This document shows, one piece after another, positions 1-5,034 of a stretch of 6,072 nt of DNA; the stretch's first letter is position 1, and every line of letters starts with the position of its first letter. The notes beneath the pieces are model-generated. The model was not told the origin of the DNA and ran no database searches. It was given only the letters and a program-made list of their open reading frames with translations. Both the position numbers and the translations under genes were made by a program. This stretch comes from Candidatus Altarchaeota archaeon. GTDB taxonomy: Archaea > Altiarchaeota > Altiarchaeia > IMC4 > QMZM01. The stretch is taken from the NCBI GenBank assembly GCA_015523055.1, contig WALD01000081.1:1-6072 (forward strand). The letters are read 5' to 3'.

Positions 1-2
1 CT

Positions 3-134
3 TCATTCAATATAGCACTCGATCAAAACATAGGTCAATTGGGTATAGACAGAGATATACTCAAAGGCAGCACTGATACGCCTAAAGAGGCAACTCCAGG
101 AATGATGGAGACCTTAGAACCCCCTATGCTTTAG
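3..134 (+). CDS. C-terminal fragment of a TnpB-like (IS605/IS1341 OrfB) protein
   Basis: An open frame enters from the left edge and ends at TAG 132-134, giving 43 residues. It opens with SFNIA, which fits the conserved end of the TnpB RuvC/zinc region (D-x-N-A/S-x-x-N-I), and continues into a low-conservation tail with TPKEATP and ETLEPPML, resembling the proline- and glutamate-rich tails of archaeal TnpB proteins. TnpB is the RNA-guided nuclease of IS200/IS605 elements. Further support is that the stop codon falls in the loop side of a C4/G4 hairpin (121-141) followed by GGGGAGTATGTCA, a layout familiar to me from the 3' ends of archaeal tnpB genes. The catalytic region lies outside the window, so intactness cannot be judged. 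Identification rests on the tail and the downstream DNA, not on catalytic motifs. Confidence 0.55.
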   Translation, partial: SFNIALDQNIGQLGIDRDILKGSTDTPKEATPGMMETLEPPML

Positions 135-150
135 CTTGGGGAGTATGTCA
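94..150 (+). ncRNA. Possible 3' scaffold of a TnpB guide RNA (omega/reRNA)
   Basis: Two hairpins overlap the end of the tnpB-like frame. The first is CTCCA (94-98) with TGGAG (106-110) and a 7-nt loop. The second is CCCC (121-124) with GGGG (138-141), which can continue inside as GC/GC closing a TTTA loop around the stop codon. In known IS605/IS1341 elements the guide RNA overlaps the 3' end of tnpB and runs past the element's right end into flanking DNA, which serves as guide. By analogy the scaffold would end near 150 and the guide would begin near 151. The hairpins are seen in the sequence; the guide RNA role is inferred. Confidence 0.35.
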
Positions 151-165
151 GCTTCGGTTTGACAT
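145..165 (+). repeat. Short inverted repeat, possible right-end hairpin of the IS element
   Basis: ATGTCA (145-150) and TGACAT (160-165) form a perfect 6-bp stem with a 9-nt loop. IS200/IS605 elements have subterminal hairpins instead of classical inverted terminal repeats, so this is either the right-end hairpin or a chance match just outside the end. The segment TGACATTA occurs at 160-167 and again at 178-185, so alternative pairings with 145-150 are possible. The exact element boundary cannot be fixed from one end. Confidence 0.3.
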
Positions 166-223
166 TATCGCAGGTTCTGACATTAGAATCCTGATGGGTC
201 CAATGCAAATCACCAGATGAGGT

Positions 224-234
224 AATTATATTTA
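224..234 (+). promoter_or_regulatory. TATA-like box upstream of the structured element
   Basis: The AT-rich string ATTATATTTAT fits an archaeal TATA box. Its centre is close to 229, so transcription would begin about 25-28 nt downstream, at 254-258. That coincides with the first base of the 9-bp stem at 258. No clear BRE purine tract is visible just upstream. The fit in spacing is seen; promoter activity is inferred. Confidence 0.4.
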
Positions 235-257
235 TTCCTCCAATCAGCATAACTATC

Positions 258-328
258 AGCCCCACATGGGTCAACTAGGATGAGGAGGGGAAATCCTCTT
301 CAATGAACCCGGAGGTTACTGTGGGGCT
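258..328 (+). ncRNA. Nested stem element, candidate small structured RNA
   Basis: Three nested stems are visible. The outer one is AGCCCCACA (258-266) with TGTGGGGCT (320-328), nine perfect pairs. The middle one is GGGTCA (268-273) with TGAACCC (304-310), six pairs with one bulged A. The inner one is GAGGA (282-286) with TCCTC (294-298) around a GGGGAAA loop. The 3' strand keeps nine unpaired bases, GGAGGTTAC (311-319). A TATA-like box lies at the right distance upstream for transcription to start at the outer stem. It is not a tRNA (no T-arm or anticodon arm). ACA follows the stem directly (329-331) as in archaeal H/ACA guides, but the internal loop has only one base on its 5' side, a poor pseudouridylation pocket. 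It could instead be the 3' UTR of the lipoprotein mRNA on the other strand, or DNA structure from a mobile element. Strand and class are not established. Confidence 0.4.
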
Positions 329-353
329 ACACTCCATCTTCCCAGCAGAATAT

Positions 354-392
354 ATCATAAGTGAGATTCGAAATAAATTGCGAATCTATGAT
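354..392. other. Bulged 12-bp hairpin downstream of the lipoprotein gene
   Basis: ATCATA (354-359) pairs with TATGAT (387-392). After a five-base bulge (AGTGA, 360-364), GATTCG (365-370) pairs with CGAATC (381-386) around a 10-nt AT-rich loop. On the minus strand it lies about 28 nt past the lipoprotein stop codon and could shape the 3' end of that mRNA. On the plus strand it is followed by the T-rich run TTTGTCATTTT (391-401), which could end a transcript that starts near 256. Archaeal termination depends mainly on T-tracts, so a terminator role is only a guess. Confidence 0.35.
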
Positions 393-419
393 TTGTCATT
401 TTCAATCAGCCAGAATTCT

Positions 420-944
420 CTATCCCCCGGAATCGCACTTTATAGAATCCCCGAGTCCCTCAAAATCTGCAAGGTATCTGTCATGGTCCTTCTCCGCCTC
501 CTGTGACAGAATGACAATACCCTTGCCCCCGCACCTGAATGCTATGATCTTTCCTCGATAACCAATCTTTTCAAGGGAAAAGCTATAGTCCGAAACCAGA
601 GCATCATAGCCCCTAAAGACGGCATCCTCTGGCTCAGAGAACCTTATATCTACCCCTTTATCACTGTACCCCGTTTTCAGATTATTTTGCATATCACCCA
701 GTAGTTCATTTAGCCTCTGCTCCCTTCCAAACCACGATAAGATAAAGACACCGCTTGAATCTTTGCCCTCCTTCTTGCAGGCGCTGTAATGCCCAATTCT
801 GCCATAGTCCACCTCATCTGTTATCGACCACCCTCCCGGGCAGGTATATGTTACCCCTCCCGTAGGGCCGGGTCGTGGCTGATTTCCTATACAACCACTA
901 AATAAAATAGCTATAATCATCAATAAAGAGGTGTAGATTTTCAT
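420..944 (-). CDS. Small secreted lipoprotein, possibly of Mog1/PsbP-like fold
   Basis: A 174-residue protein with a Lys at residue 2, a hydrophobic stretch (about residues 5-16) and a lipobox LFSGC ending at Cys18. It should be exported by Sec, cleaved before Cys18 and anchored to the outer face of the membrane by a lipid. A short Pro/Gly linker follows (residues 20-30). The globular part has a CPGGW turn near residues 35-39, a strand-rich middle, YRGKIIAF near 129-136, and a final strand-helix pattern. This resembles PsbP-related archaeal proteins in pattern, but no active-site motif is seen and the fold is inferred. Four cysteines remain besides the lipid-bearing one (35, 56, 138, 170), which would allow two disulfides outside the cell. 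The 38-bp gap to the upstream gene contains a TATA-like box, so it probably has its own promoter. ATG at 944 is the only start giving the signal peptide. Confidence 0.8.
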   Translation of the reverse strand: MKIYTSLLMIIAILFSGCIGNQPRPGPTGGVTYTCPGGWSITDEVDYGRIGHYSACKKEGKDSSGVFILSWFGREQRLNELLGDMQNNLKTGYSDKGVDIRFSEPEDAVFRGYDALVSDYSFSLEKIGYRGKIIAFRCGGKGIVILSQEAEKDHDRYLADFEGLGDSIKCDSGG

Positions 945-970
945 ACTATAGTCCTTAATCTATTGATCTC

Positions 971-980
971 ATATTATAAA
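971..980 (-). promoter_or_regulatory. TATA-like box for the lipoprotein gene
   Basis: On the minus strand the gap between the preceding stop codon (983-985) and ATG 944 begins with TTTATAATAT. Its centre is about 31 nt from the start codon, so transcription would begin roughly 4-8 nt before the ATG. A weak AAGG lies 8 nt before the ATG, within the expected short leader. Position and composition suit an archaeal promoter. Confidence 0.45.
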
Positions 981-982
981 TC

Positions 983-1681
983 TCAGACAAACAGCTCTCT
1001 TTCAGTTTCATGCAATGAACCGTCAATCCTTACACTCCTTCTGACGGAGCCCTTCCTCTTTGCAAGAACCCTGGCGAGGGAGATGTCCCTGCAGTCCTCC
1101 GGGACTATAATCTCATCAATCCGGTAGGTGTGGGAGATTTCAATCTCTTTAAACTCTTTGACATCCACATCAAAACAGAGTTCGTTTAGAATTCTATTGT
1201 CCTGCTCCAGCGTGCAGGTGCAGAACTTTTCATCCCGCGTTGAACCGGGTTTGGGCAGCCTTTTCTTGACATTAAGACCCACTTTACTGCCTGAGAGATT
1301 AAGGAGCAGTACACCCCCCTTCAGCTTTGAATACAGCTCTGCAAGGGCATTGGAATTCACCTCACCCTTCACCCTGTAACTGAAAATCCCCTTCTCCCTT
1401 CCGGCCTTTACTATGCCAAGGCTGATGGTTTCGATATAGGTGTCAATCTTCTCCCTTGATAGGATGCTGCCCTCCACTTTTAGAATGCCAGAGAATGTCT
1501 CTACCAGTAGCATCCCAAGAATATTTATGTAATCTGCACTGGACCTAATTTTCAGGAAATCCCCGACTTTCTTGATGGAAATATATGGGCCTGAGAATTC
1601 CCCCTTCCCATACCTTATAAATCTCTGGTGAATCCAGTCCTGCTCAGAGTCGCCTTCAAACAATTCTTTGATAAAATTCAT
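983..1681 (-). CDS. Uncharacterised four-cysteine protein coupled to top6A
   Basis: I do not recognise this 232-residue protein by name. It has no signal peptide or membrane segment and is probably cytosolic. Residues 30-135 are alternating strands and amphipathic helices. A cysteine pair CTC (154 and 156) is followed by Cys169 and Cys197, a spacing that could hold a metal. The C-terminal part has YRIDEIIVPED (186-196) and a strongly basic AKRKGSVRRSVRIDG (207-221), suggesting contact with nucleic acid. The start chosen is ATG 1681, four bases after the top6A stop; an in-frame TTG at 1741 would run 56 bases into top6A and adds a basic, unlikely N-terminus. The short gap implies co-transcription and translational coupling with topoisomerase VI. 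A role linked to that enzyme is possible but is inferred only from position. Confidence 0.75.
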   Translation of the reverse strand: MNFIKELFEGDSEQDWIHQRFIRYGKGEFSGPYISIKKVGDFLKIRSSADYINILGMLLVETFSGILKVEGSILSREKIDTYIETISLGIVKAGREKGIFSYRVKGEVNSNALAELYSKLKGGVLLLNLSGSKVGLNVKKRLPKPGSTRDEKFCTCTLEQDNRILNELCFDVDVKEFKEIEISHTYRIDEIIVPEDCRDISLARVLAKRKGSVRRSVRIDGSLHETERELFV

Positions 1682-1685
1682 CGTG

Positions 1686-2765
1686 CTACGGCAGAAGCTG
1701 GCTCTTTTCAATCTTCTGGGGAAGATATTCCTCGGCAACAAATTCCAGTGATTTAGAAGCGAGGGCCTGCTGTTCTATCCTCAGCCCCTTCTCAGACATA
1801 AGGTTTAGCTGCTTTACCCACTCCTTTTTCTGAAACCACGGGTAGCGAAGCAATTCTGAAATTCTCTTTTTATCAATGTCCTTCAGCTTTTCAGTAACCT
1901 TCTGCAGGTCATATGTGTCGATATCATCCATTGTCATACCAACGAACTTCATCTGCGGGGTGCCGAGTCTTCTGGATTCATGTGCGAGGGCCATAGAACC
2001 TGCCTTCATCACAGAGTATATATAGTAGCCCCATGGGTCTCCATCGGAAAACATGATAACTGGAAGCCCAAGATCATGATTTAATCTATGTACCAGTCTT
2101 CTGCAACCCCTCGCTGCCTGCCCCTTTGTAGATACCATGATGCAATTGTTCTTCTGCTGATATTTCTCCTCAACAAGTCTGTCAAACATAGCCCCTGTTT
2201 CTATCACAAGAACATAATCTGCTTTTACATCATGAAATTTATAGTGCTCTACAATGGAAGGGATAGAAAGACCGCTTCTTCCAAGCCTGGAGCAGTCTAT
2301 GAAATCTCCAGAGTCTTCAATCACGATATTGCCTATAAGGGTGCCTTTGTCATCTGCCTTGAGATGAAGCTCCTCTCTTAATGTCCTGAGCATGGTCTCA
2401 AGGTCTACTATTAGTGGGTCGCTCTCACTCTGGTCATCAAATGTGTTTTCTTTAGAATCAGTAATCGCATGCTTCAACTGGTAGTAGAGCTCTCTTATGC
2501 TTGCAGTCTTATTCCTCTCAACCAGCTCCTTACATTTCCCTGCAATCAGGACAGTCTGCATGAATTTCTTTGAATGGGCAATGTTCATAAAACTCCTACT
2601 GGATTTTTTATCACCAAGCTCAAGCAGATTCTTGGCCTTGTTGAATTTAATATTATTCAAATTCCTCTGTGGTATGCTCATCCTCGGGCTCTCCATATTA
2701 TCTATCTCCTTCATAATGCTATTCCCAAGTTCATCTATCCTCTTTATTATCTGATCACGTTCCAT
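1686..2765 (-). CDS. top6A: DNA topoisomerase VI subunit A
   Basis: This is the DNA-cleaving subunit of the type IIB topoisomerase, homologous to Spo11. It makes a double-strand break through a tyrosine, lets another duplex pass, and reseals, relaxing supercoils and decatenating chromosomes in an A2B2 complex. Counting from ATG 2765 (359 residues), the winged-helix CAP domain holds RELYYQLKH (91-99); by family comparison the second Tyr (95) is the nucleophile. The TOPRIM domain has the acidic Glu189 (VLVIETGAMFD) and the DGDPWGYYIY motif with Asp241 and Asp243, which bind Mg2+. Length is normal for the family. Two starts are possible: GTG 2777, and ATG 2765 with GGAG six bases before it; I prefer the ATG. 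Either start lies inside the end of top6B, so the two subunits are translationally coupled, which suits a fixed stoichiometry. Confidence 0.97.
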   Translation of the reverse strand: MERDQIIKRIDELGNSIMKEIDNMESPRMSIPQRNLNNIKFNKAKNLLELGDKKSSRSFMNIAHSKKFMQTVLIAGKCKELVERNKTASIRELYYQLKHAITDSKENTFDDQSESDPLIVDLETMLRTLREELHLKADDKGTLIGNIVIEDSGDFIDCSRLGRSGLSIPSIVEHYKFHDVKADYVLVIETGAMFDRLVEEKYQQKNNCIMVSTKGQAARGCRRLVHRLNHDLGLPVIMFSDGDPWGYYIYSVMKAGSMALAHESRRLGTPQMKFVGMTMDDIDTYDLQKVTEKLKDIDKKRISELLRYPWFQKKEWVKQLNLMSEKGLRIEQQALASKSLEFVAEEYLPQKIEKSQLLP

Positions 2766-4434
2766 TTTCTGCTCCACTCACCATTCCTTCCTCAGGATCC
2801 TTAATCCCAGAATCGTCTTCAATCTCTTCCTCTTCATCCTCCTCAAGGGTATCTAGCTCATCCTCCAGCTTCAGTTTCTCAAGCACAAGCGTATTTAATT
2901 TCTTAAGAATTTCCTCCTCTTTTTTTCCTGTAATATTTGCAAGTCCTGCTGCAAGTTCTGTGCTATAACGCATCAGGATCTGTTTTCTGACTTCTTTTTC
3001 CATGTCTCTCTTCTGCCTTGAGTAAAATATCTGATACTTCCTGCCTACCTCCATCAGAGCCATCCTGATCTCTTTCATTATATCCTCATCATCAGCTATG
3101 CTCTGCTTCCCTGCCGAGGTATATGGGATGTATGTAGAAACAACATTTATGAGGATAGTTGTTGGAGAATTATCAAAATCTTTTATGCCGTACCTCTTCC
3201 ACTCCACTGAATTGACCGACTTTGTAATAGCACATGCACCGGAGTCAAAAAGTAATGGAGTTCTGTTTGCGAATCTCATGATTTCCACCTTCGTGCCGTC
3301 GCCTATATTCCTGCCGGCCTGCCCACCATAGGCTATTGCCACCTCAACCTGGAAGGGAACGCCTCCCGAATGGGCGGTCGGATTCCTTGTTAATATAGCC
3401 TCAAATTCTGGGTCAAGTATGTTAAGGATGGCCTTTCTTATCTGTTCCTCCCCAATTGGCTGTAAACCCTCAGTGGGGGGGGCAAGGAACTTTATCTCTT
3501 TTATTGCATTTATAATCTGCTCGCACTCCGCCCATGTCAGTTTCTTCGGGCTTTTGTTAAGATCAAATGGAGCATCGCCTTCATTTATAATCTTCTGGAT
3601 CTCCTTTACCTTGGCGTTGCTCATTCTCGAGAATGTAGAGGTAAGGAAGGAACTGACCTTCCTACCATCGGTAATCTTTGCCATATTCACAAGATCATCA
3701 ACCTCAGTGCCCTTCGGATGGGGCTTTATCTCCACCGGAGGTTTGGGGACCTTCTCAGTTGATCTCTCAAAGATGGTCCTTCTACCTTCAGGGTCAGTAA
3801 AGGTAATCTTTGCGTGGGGGTTCGCTATTGCTGTCCGTCTGAGATATTCAAAGGGACCCTGTTCCCTCAGGGTGAAATTCACTCCCTTTAATTCACACTC
3901 AATCTCTGTTCCTCTCCAGTACTGGCTGTATTCATTATTGCTCAGGATGTCGGCCTTATTCTTGGCAATATCTATCATCAGAGCTATCTCGTTGACCTTC
4001 CCCTTTCCTGTGGATGTCTTTATTTTTATGGGCTTTCCAGTTGTTATCTGGGAGAACAGAGTGACCCCCGCCACGCCAATGCCCTGCTGGCCCCTGAGTT
4101 GTATATTCCTGTGGAATTTTGTTCCTGCAAGCATTTTCCCGAAGACACCAGAGATGTGCCTGATGGGAATTCCAGGACCATTGTCTTCACTCCTAATGAG
4201 ATAGTGATCGTTTCCAAGCTTCTTAATGGCTACAGAAATATCTGGCTGAATTCCTGCTTCCTCACAGGCATCGAGAGAATTCGTAACCATCTCATGAATT
4301 ACCGTAGTAAGAGACCTTATACTCCCAGAGTATCCAAGATGGGTCTTATTCTTCCTGAAGAATTCGGTTATGGATGTCTCCTTGAACTCCTTAAACAGGT
4401 CATCTGCGTGCCTTTCCTTTCCTTTACCATCCAT
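2755..4434 (-). CDS. top6B: DNA topoisomerase VI subunit B
   Basis: This is the ATPase subunit of topoisomerase VI; ATP binding dimerises it and drives strand passage through subunit A. The 559-residue product has an N-terminal GHKL ATPase fold: N-box HEMVTNSLDA (47-56, with Glu48 and Asn52), the G1 box EDNGPGIP (83-90), and the G2 box LRGQQGIGVAG (113-123). A helix-two-turn-helix region follows (roughly 245-320), then the transducer domain (roughly 320-490) with the switch lysine in TSAGKQSIA (Lys443). The C-terminus is not the Ig-like domain known from Methanosarcina mazei Top6B. Instead there is a coiled-coil-prone helix (about 505-525) and a very acidic tail (524-541). ATG 4434 has no clear Shine-Dalgarno site. 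It sits 61 bp after the KH gene and overlaps top6A. Confidence 0.97.
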   Translation of the reverse strand: MDGKGKERHADDLFKEFKETSITEFFRKNKTHLGYSGSIRSLTTVIHEMVTNSLDACEEAGIQPDISVAIKKLGNDHYLIRSEDNGPGIPIRHISGVFGKMLAGTKFHRNIQLRGQQGIGVAGVTLFSQITTGKPIKIKTSTGKGKVNEIALMIDIAKNKADILSNNEYSQYWRGTEIECELKGVNFTLREQGPFEYLRRTAIANPHAKITFTDPEGRRTIFERSTEKVPKPPVEIKPHPKGTEVDDLVNMAKITDGRKVSSFLTSTFSRMSNAKVKEIQKIINEGDAPFDLNKSPKKLTWAECEQIINAIKEIKFLAPPTEGLQPIGEEQIRKAILNILDPEFEAILTRNPTAHSGGVPFQVEVAIAYGGQAGRNIGDGTKVEIMRFANRTPLLFDSGACAITKSVNSVEWKRYGIKDFDNSPTTILINVVSTYIPYTSAGKQSIADDEDIMKEIRMALMEVGRKYQIFYSRQKRDMEKEVRKQILMRYSTELAAGLANITGKKEEEILKKLNTLVLEKLKLEDELDTLEEDEEEEIEDDSGIKDPEEGMVSGAENGT

Positions 4435-4456
4435 ATATACTAATGAGATTCAGGAC

Positions 4457-4464
4457 TTAAAATT
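4457..4464 (-). promoter_or_regulatory. Weak TATA-like box before top6B
   Basis: On the minus strand AATTTTAA lies about 23-30 nt before ATG 4434, which would give an almost leaderless top6B transcript in agreement with the missing Shine-Dalgarno site. The match to a TATA box is modest. Read-through from the KH gene is an equally good explanation, so this may be a secondary internal promoter or chance. Confidence 0.25.
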
Positions 4465-4475
4465 GACAACGGGGG

Positions 4476-4493
4476 CTGAGGTTCCTGCCTCAG
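4476..4493 (-). other. Small hairpin just after the KH gene stop
   Basis: CTGAGG and CCTCAG form a 6-bp stem with a 6-nt loop, two bases past the KH gene stop codon (TAG, 4496-4498). On the minus strand it is followed by CCCCCG rather than a T-tract, so it does not look like a terminator. It could protect the end of a processed KH message or be fortuitous. Confidence 0.25.
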
Positions 4494-4495
4494 GG

Positions 4496-4996
4496 CTACA
4501 ATCCCTCGCCTCTTGCATTTTCCAGAAAACGATATACTGAAGCGTGTCTTGCTCCATTCAGAAGCCTGAGCACAGCCTCCTTTGCCAGATGCACCCCCTC
4601 ATACGTTCCGATAATGCCTATTGTTTTGCCATAGACAGAGATATAGGTTTCTGTCAGGTCCCCGATCACCCTCTGGGCCTTTCCACCCTTCCCTATCACC
4701 CTGCCCCTCTTCCTTATCATATCCTTCTCGCTGTGGACGAAATCATCCAGCCTTATCATCTCAAAAGAGTATCCGTCGTTAAACAGTCGTAGGGCAATCT
4801 CCGGGTTAAATCCCCGTGCAATTGCCTGAACTATATCCCTGGTAATCCATGCATCCATGCCCTCACCAAGAATCTCCACAAAGCCGTCATCTATTACAAG
4901 TTCACATTTGGATCTCCTCTCTATATCTCTTTTTATACTCCCCCCTCTGCCTATTAGCACCGCAATTCTTTCCTTCGGAATTCTGATATAAGACAT
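4496..4996 (-). CDS. Archaeal two-KH-domain RNA-binding protein, Pno1/Dim2 family
   Basis: A 166-residue cytosolic RNA-binding protein, the archaeal counterpart of eukaryotic Pno1/Dim2, which works in maturation of the 3' end of small-subunit rRNA. The first KH domain has the GxxG loop GRGG at 16-19 (IGRGGSIK). The second has GKGG at 102-105 (VIGKGGKAQRVI). Between them lies the family signature ARGFNPEIALRL (60-71), and the C-terminus ends in ARHASVYRFLE (149-159), comparable to the conserved end of Pno1. Length is normal for archaeal members. ATG 4996 starts right at the first strand and has no Shine-Dalgarno site, in line with a leaderless message. In many Euryarchaeota this gene precedes top6B, often after translation factor aIF1A and the Rio1 kinase; here those two are absent and a divergent radical SAM gene adjoins it. 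Confidence 0.93.
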   Translation of the reverse strand: MSYIRIPKERIAVLIGRGGSIKRDIERRSKCELVIDDGFVEILGEGMDAWITRDIVQAIARGFNPEIALRLFNDGYSFEMIRLDDFVHSEKDMIRKRGRVIGKGGKAQRVIGDLTETYISVYGKTIGIIGTYEGVHLAKEAVLRLLNGARHASVYRFLENARGEGL

Positions 4997-5000
4997 GAAG

Positions 5001-5008
5001 ATTAAATA
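5001..5008 (+). promoter_or_regulatory. TATA-like box for the radical SAM gene
   Basis: ATTAAATA lies 27-34 nt before ATG 5035, so transcription should start within a few bases of the start codon. No Shine-Dalgarno site is visible before the ATG (AATTAATCAAG), which agrees with a leaderless message. It lies only 4 bp outside the divergent KH gene. Confidence 0.45.
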
Positions 5009-5020
5009 GATTCAAAAACT

Positions 5021-5030
5021 AATAATTAAT
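5021..5030 (-). promoter_or_regulatory. TATA-like box for the KH gene
   Basis: On the minus strand ATTAATTATT lies 25-34 nt before ATG 4996, which again places the transcription start at or next to the start codon. It lies between the opposing promoter's TATA box and that promoter's start codon, so the two promoters interlock within 38 bp and initiation complexes would compete for space. Confidence 0.45.
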
Positions 5031-5034
5031 CAAG

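Larger units (their letters stand above)
135..419. other. Intergenic stretch without a supported gene
   Basis: Between the tnpB-like stop and the lipoprotein stop I see no convincing protein gene. The stretch holds the putative IS right end, a TATA-like box, a nested stem element at 258-328 and a bulged hairpin at 354-392, each listed separately. Two small frames were considered and set aside: one on the minus strand (265 down to 131) and one on the plus strand (GTG 321 to 506). Confidence 0.6.

Noticed and set aside
45..59. Fifteen-base match to 4631-4645 (ATAGACAGAGATATA)
   Set aside because: It lies in the tnpB-like tail and in the KH coding sequence, in unrelated frames and with no matching flanks; most likely chance.
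131..265. Minus-strand frame from GTG 265, with a hydrophobic start (GLIVMLIGGI)
   Set aside because: Only 44 residues, no ribosome binding site, overlaps the stem element and the tnpB-like end, and no recognisable family.
272..298. Hammerhead ribozyme core, because of GGATGAGG and GGGAAAT
   Set aside because: The strict CUGAUGA and the GAAA with stem II in between are not present in the right arrangement.
258..331. H/ACA guide RNA, because ACA directly follows a 9-bp stem
   Set aside because: The internal loop has one base on the 5' side and nine on the 3' side, so no two-armed guide pocket 14-15 nt from the ACA can form with the stems seen.
1681..1741. Upstream TTG start at 1741 for the four-cysteine protein
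   Set aside because: It would overlap top6A by 56 bases and adds a basic, atypical N-terminus; ATG 1681 lies four bases after the top6A stop.
3419..4204. Long plus-strand open frame of 261 codons
   Set aside because: It lies wholly antisense to the well-conserved top6B gene, and its product is a hydrophobic mixture without family motifs; a shadow of the real frame.
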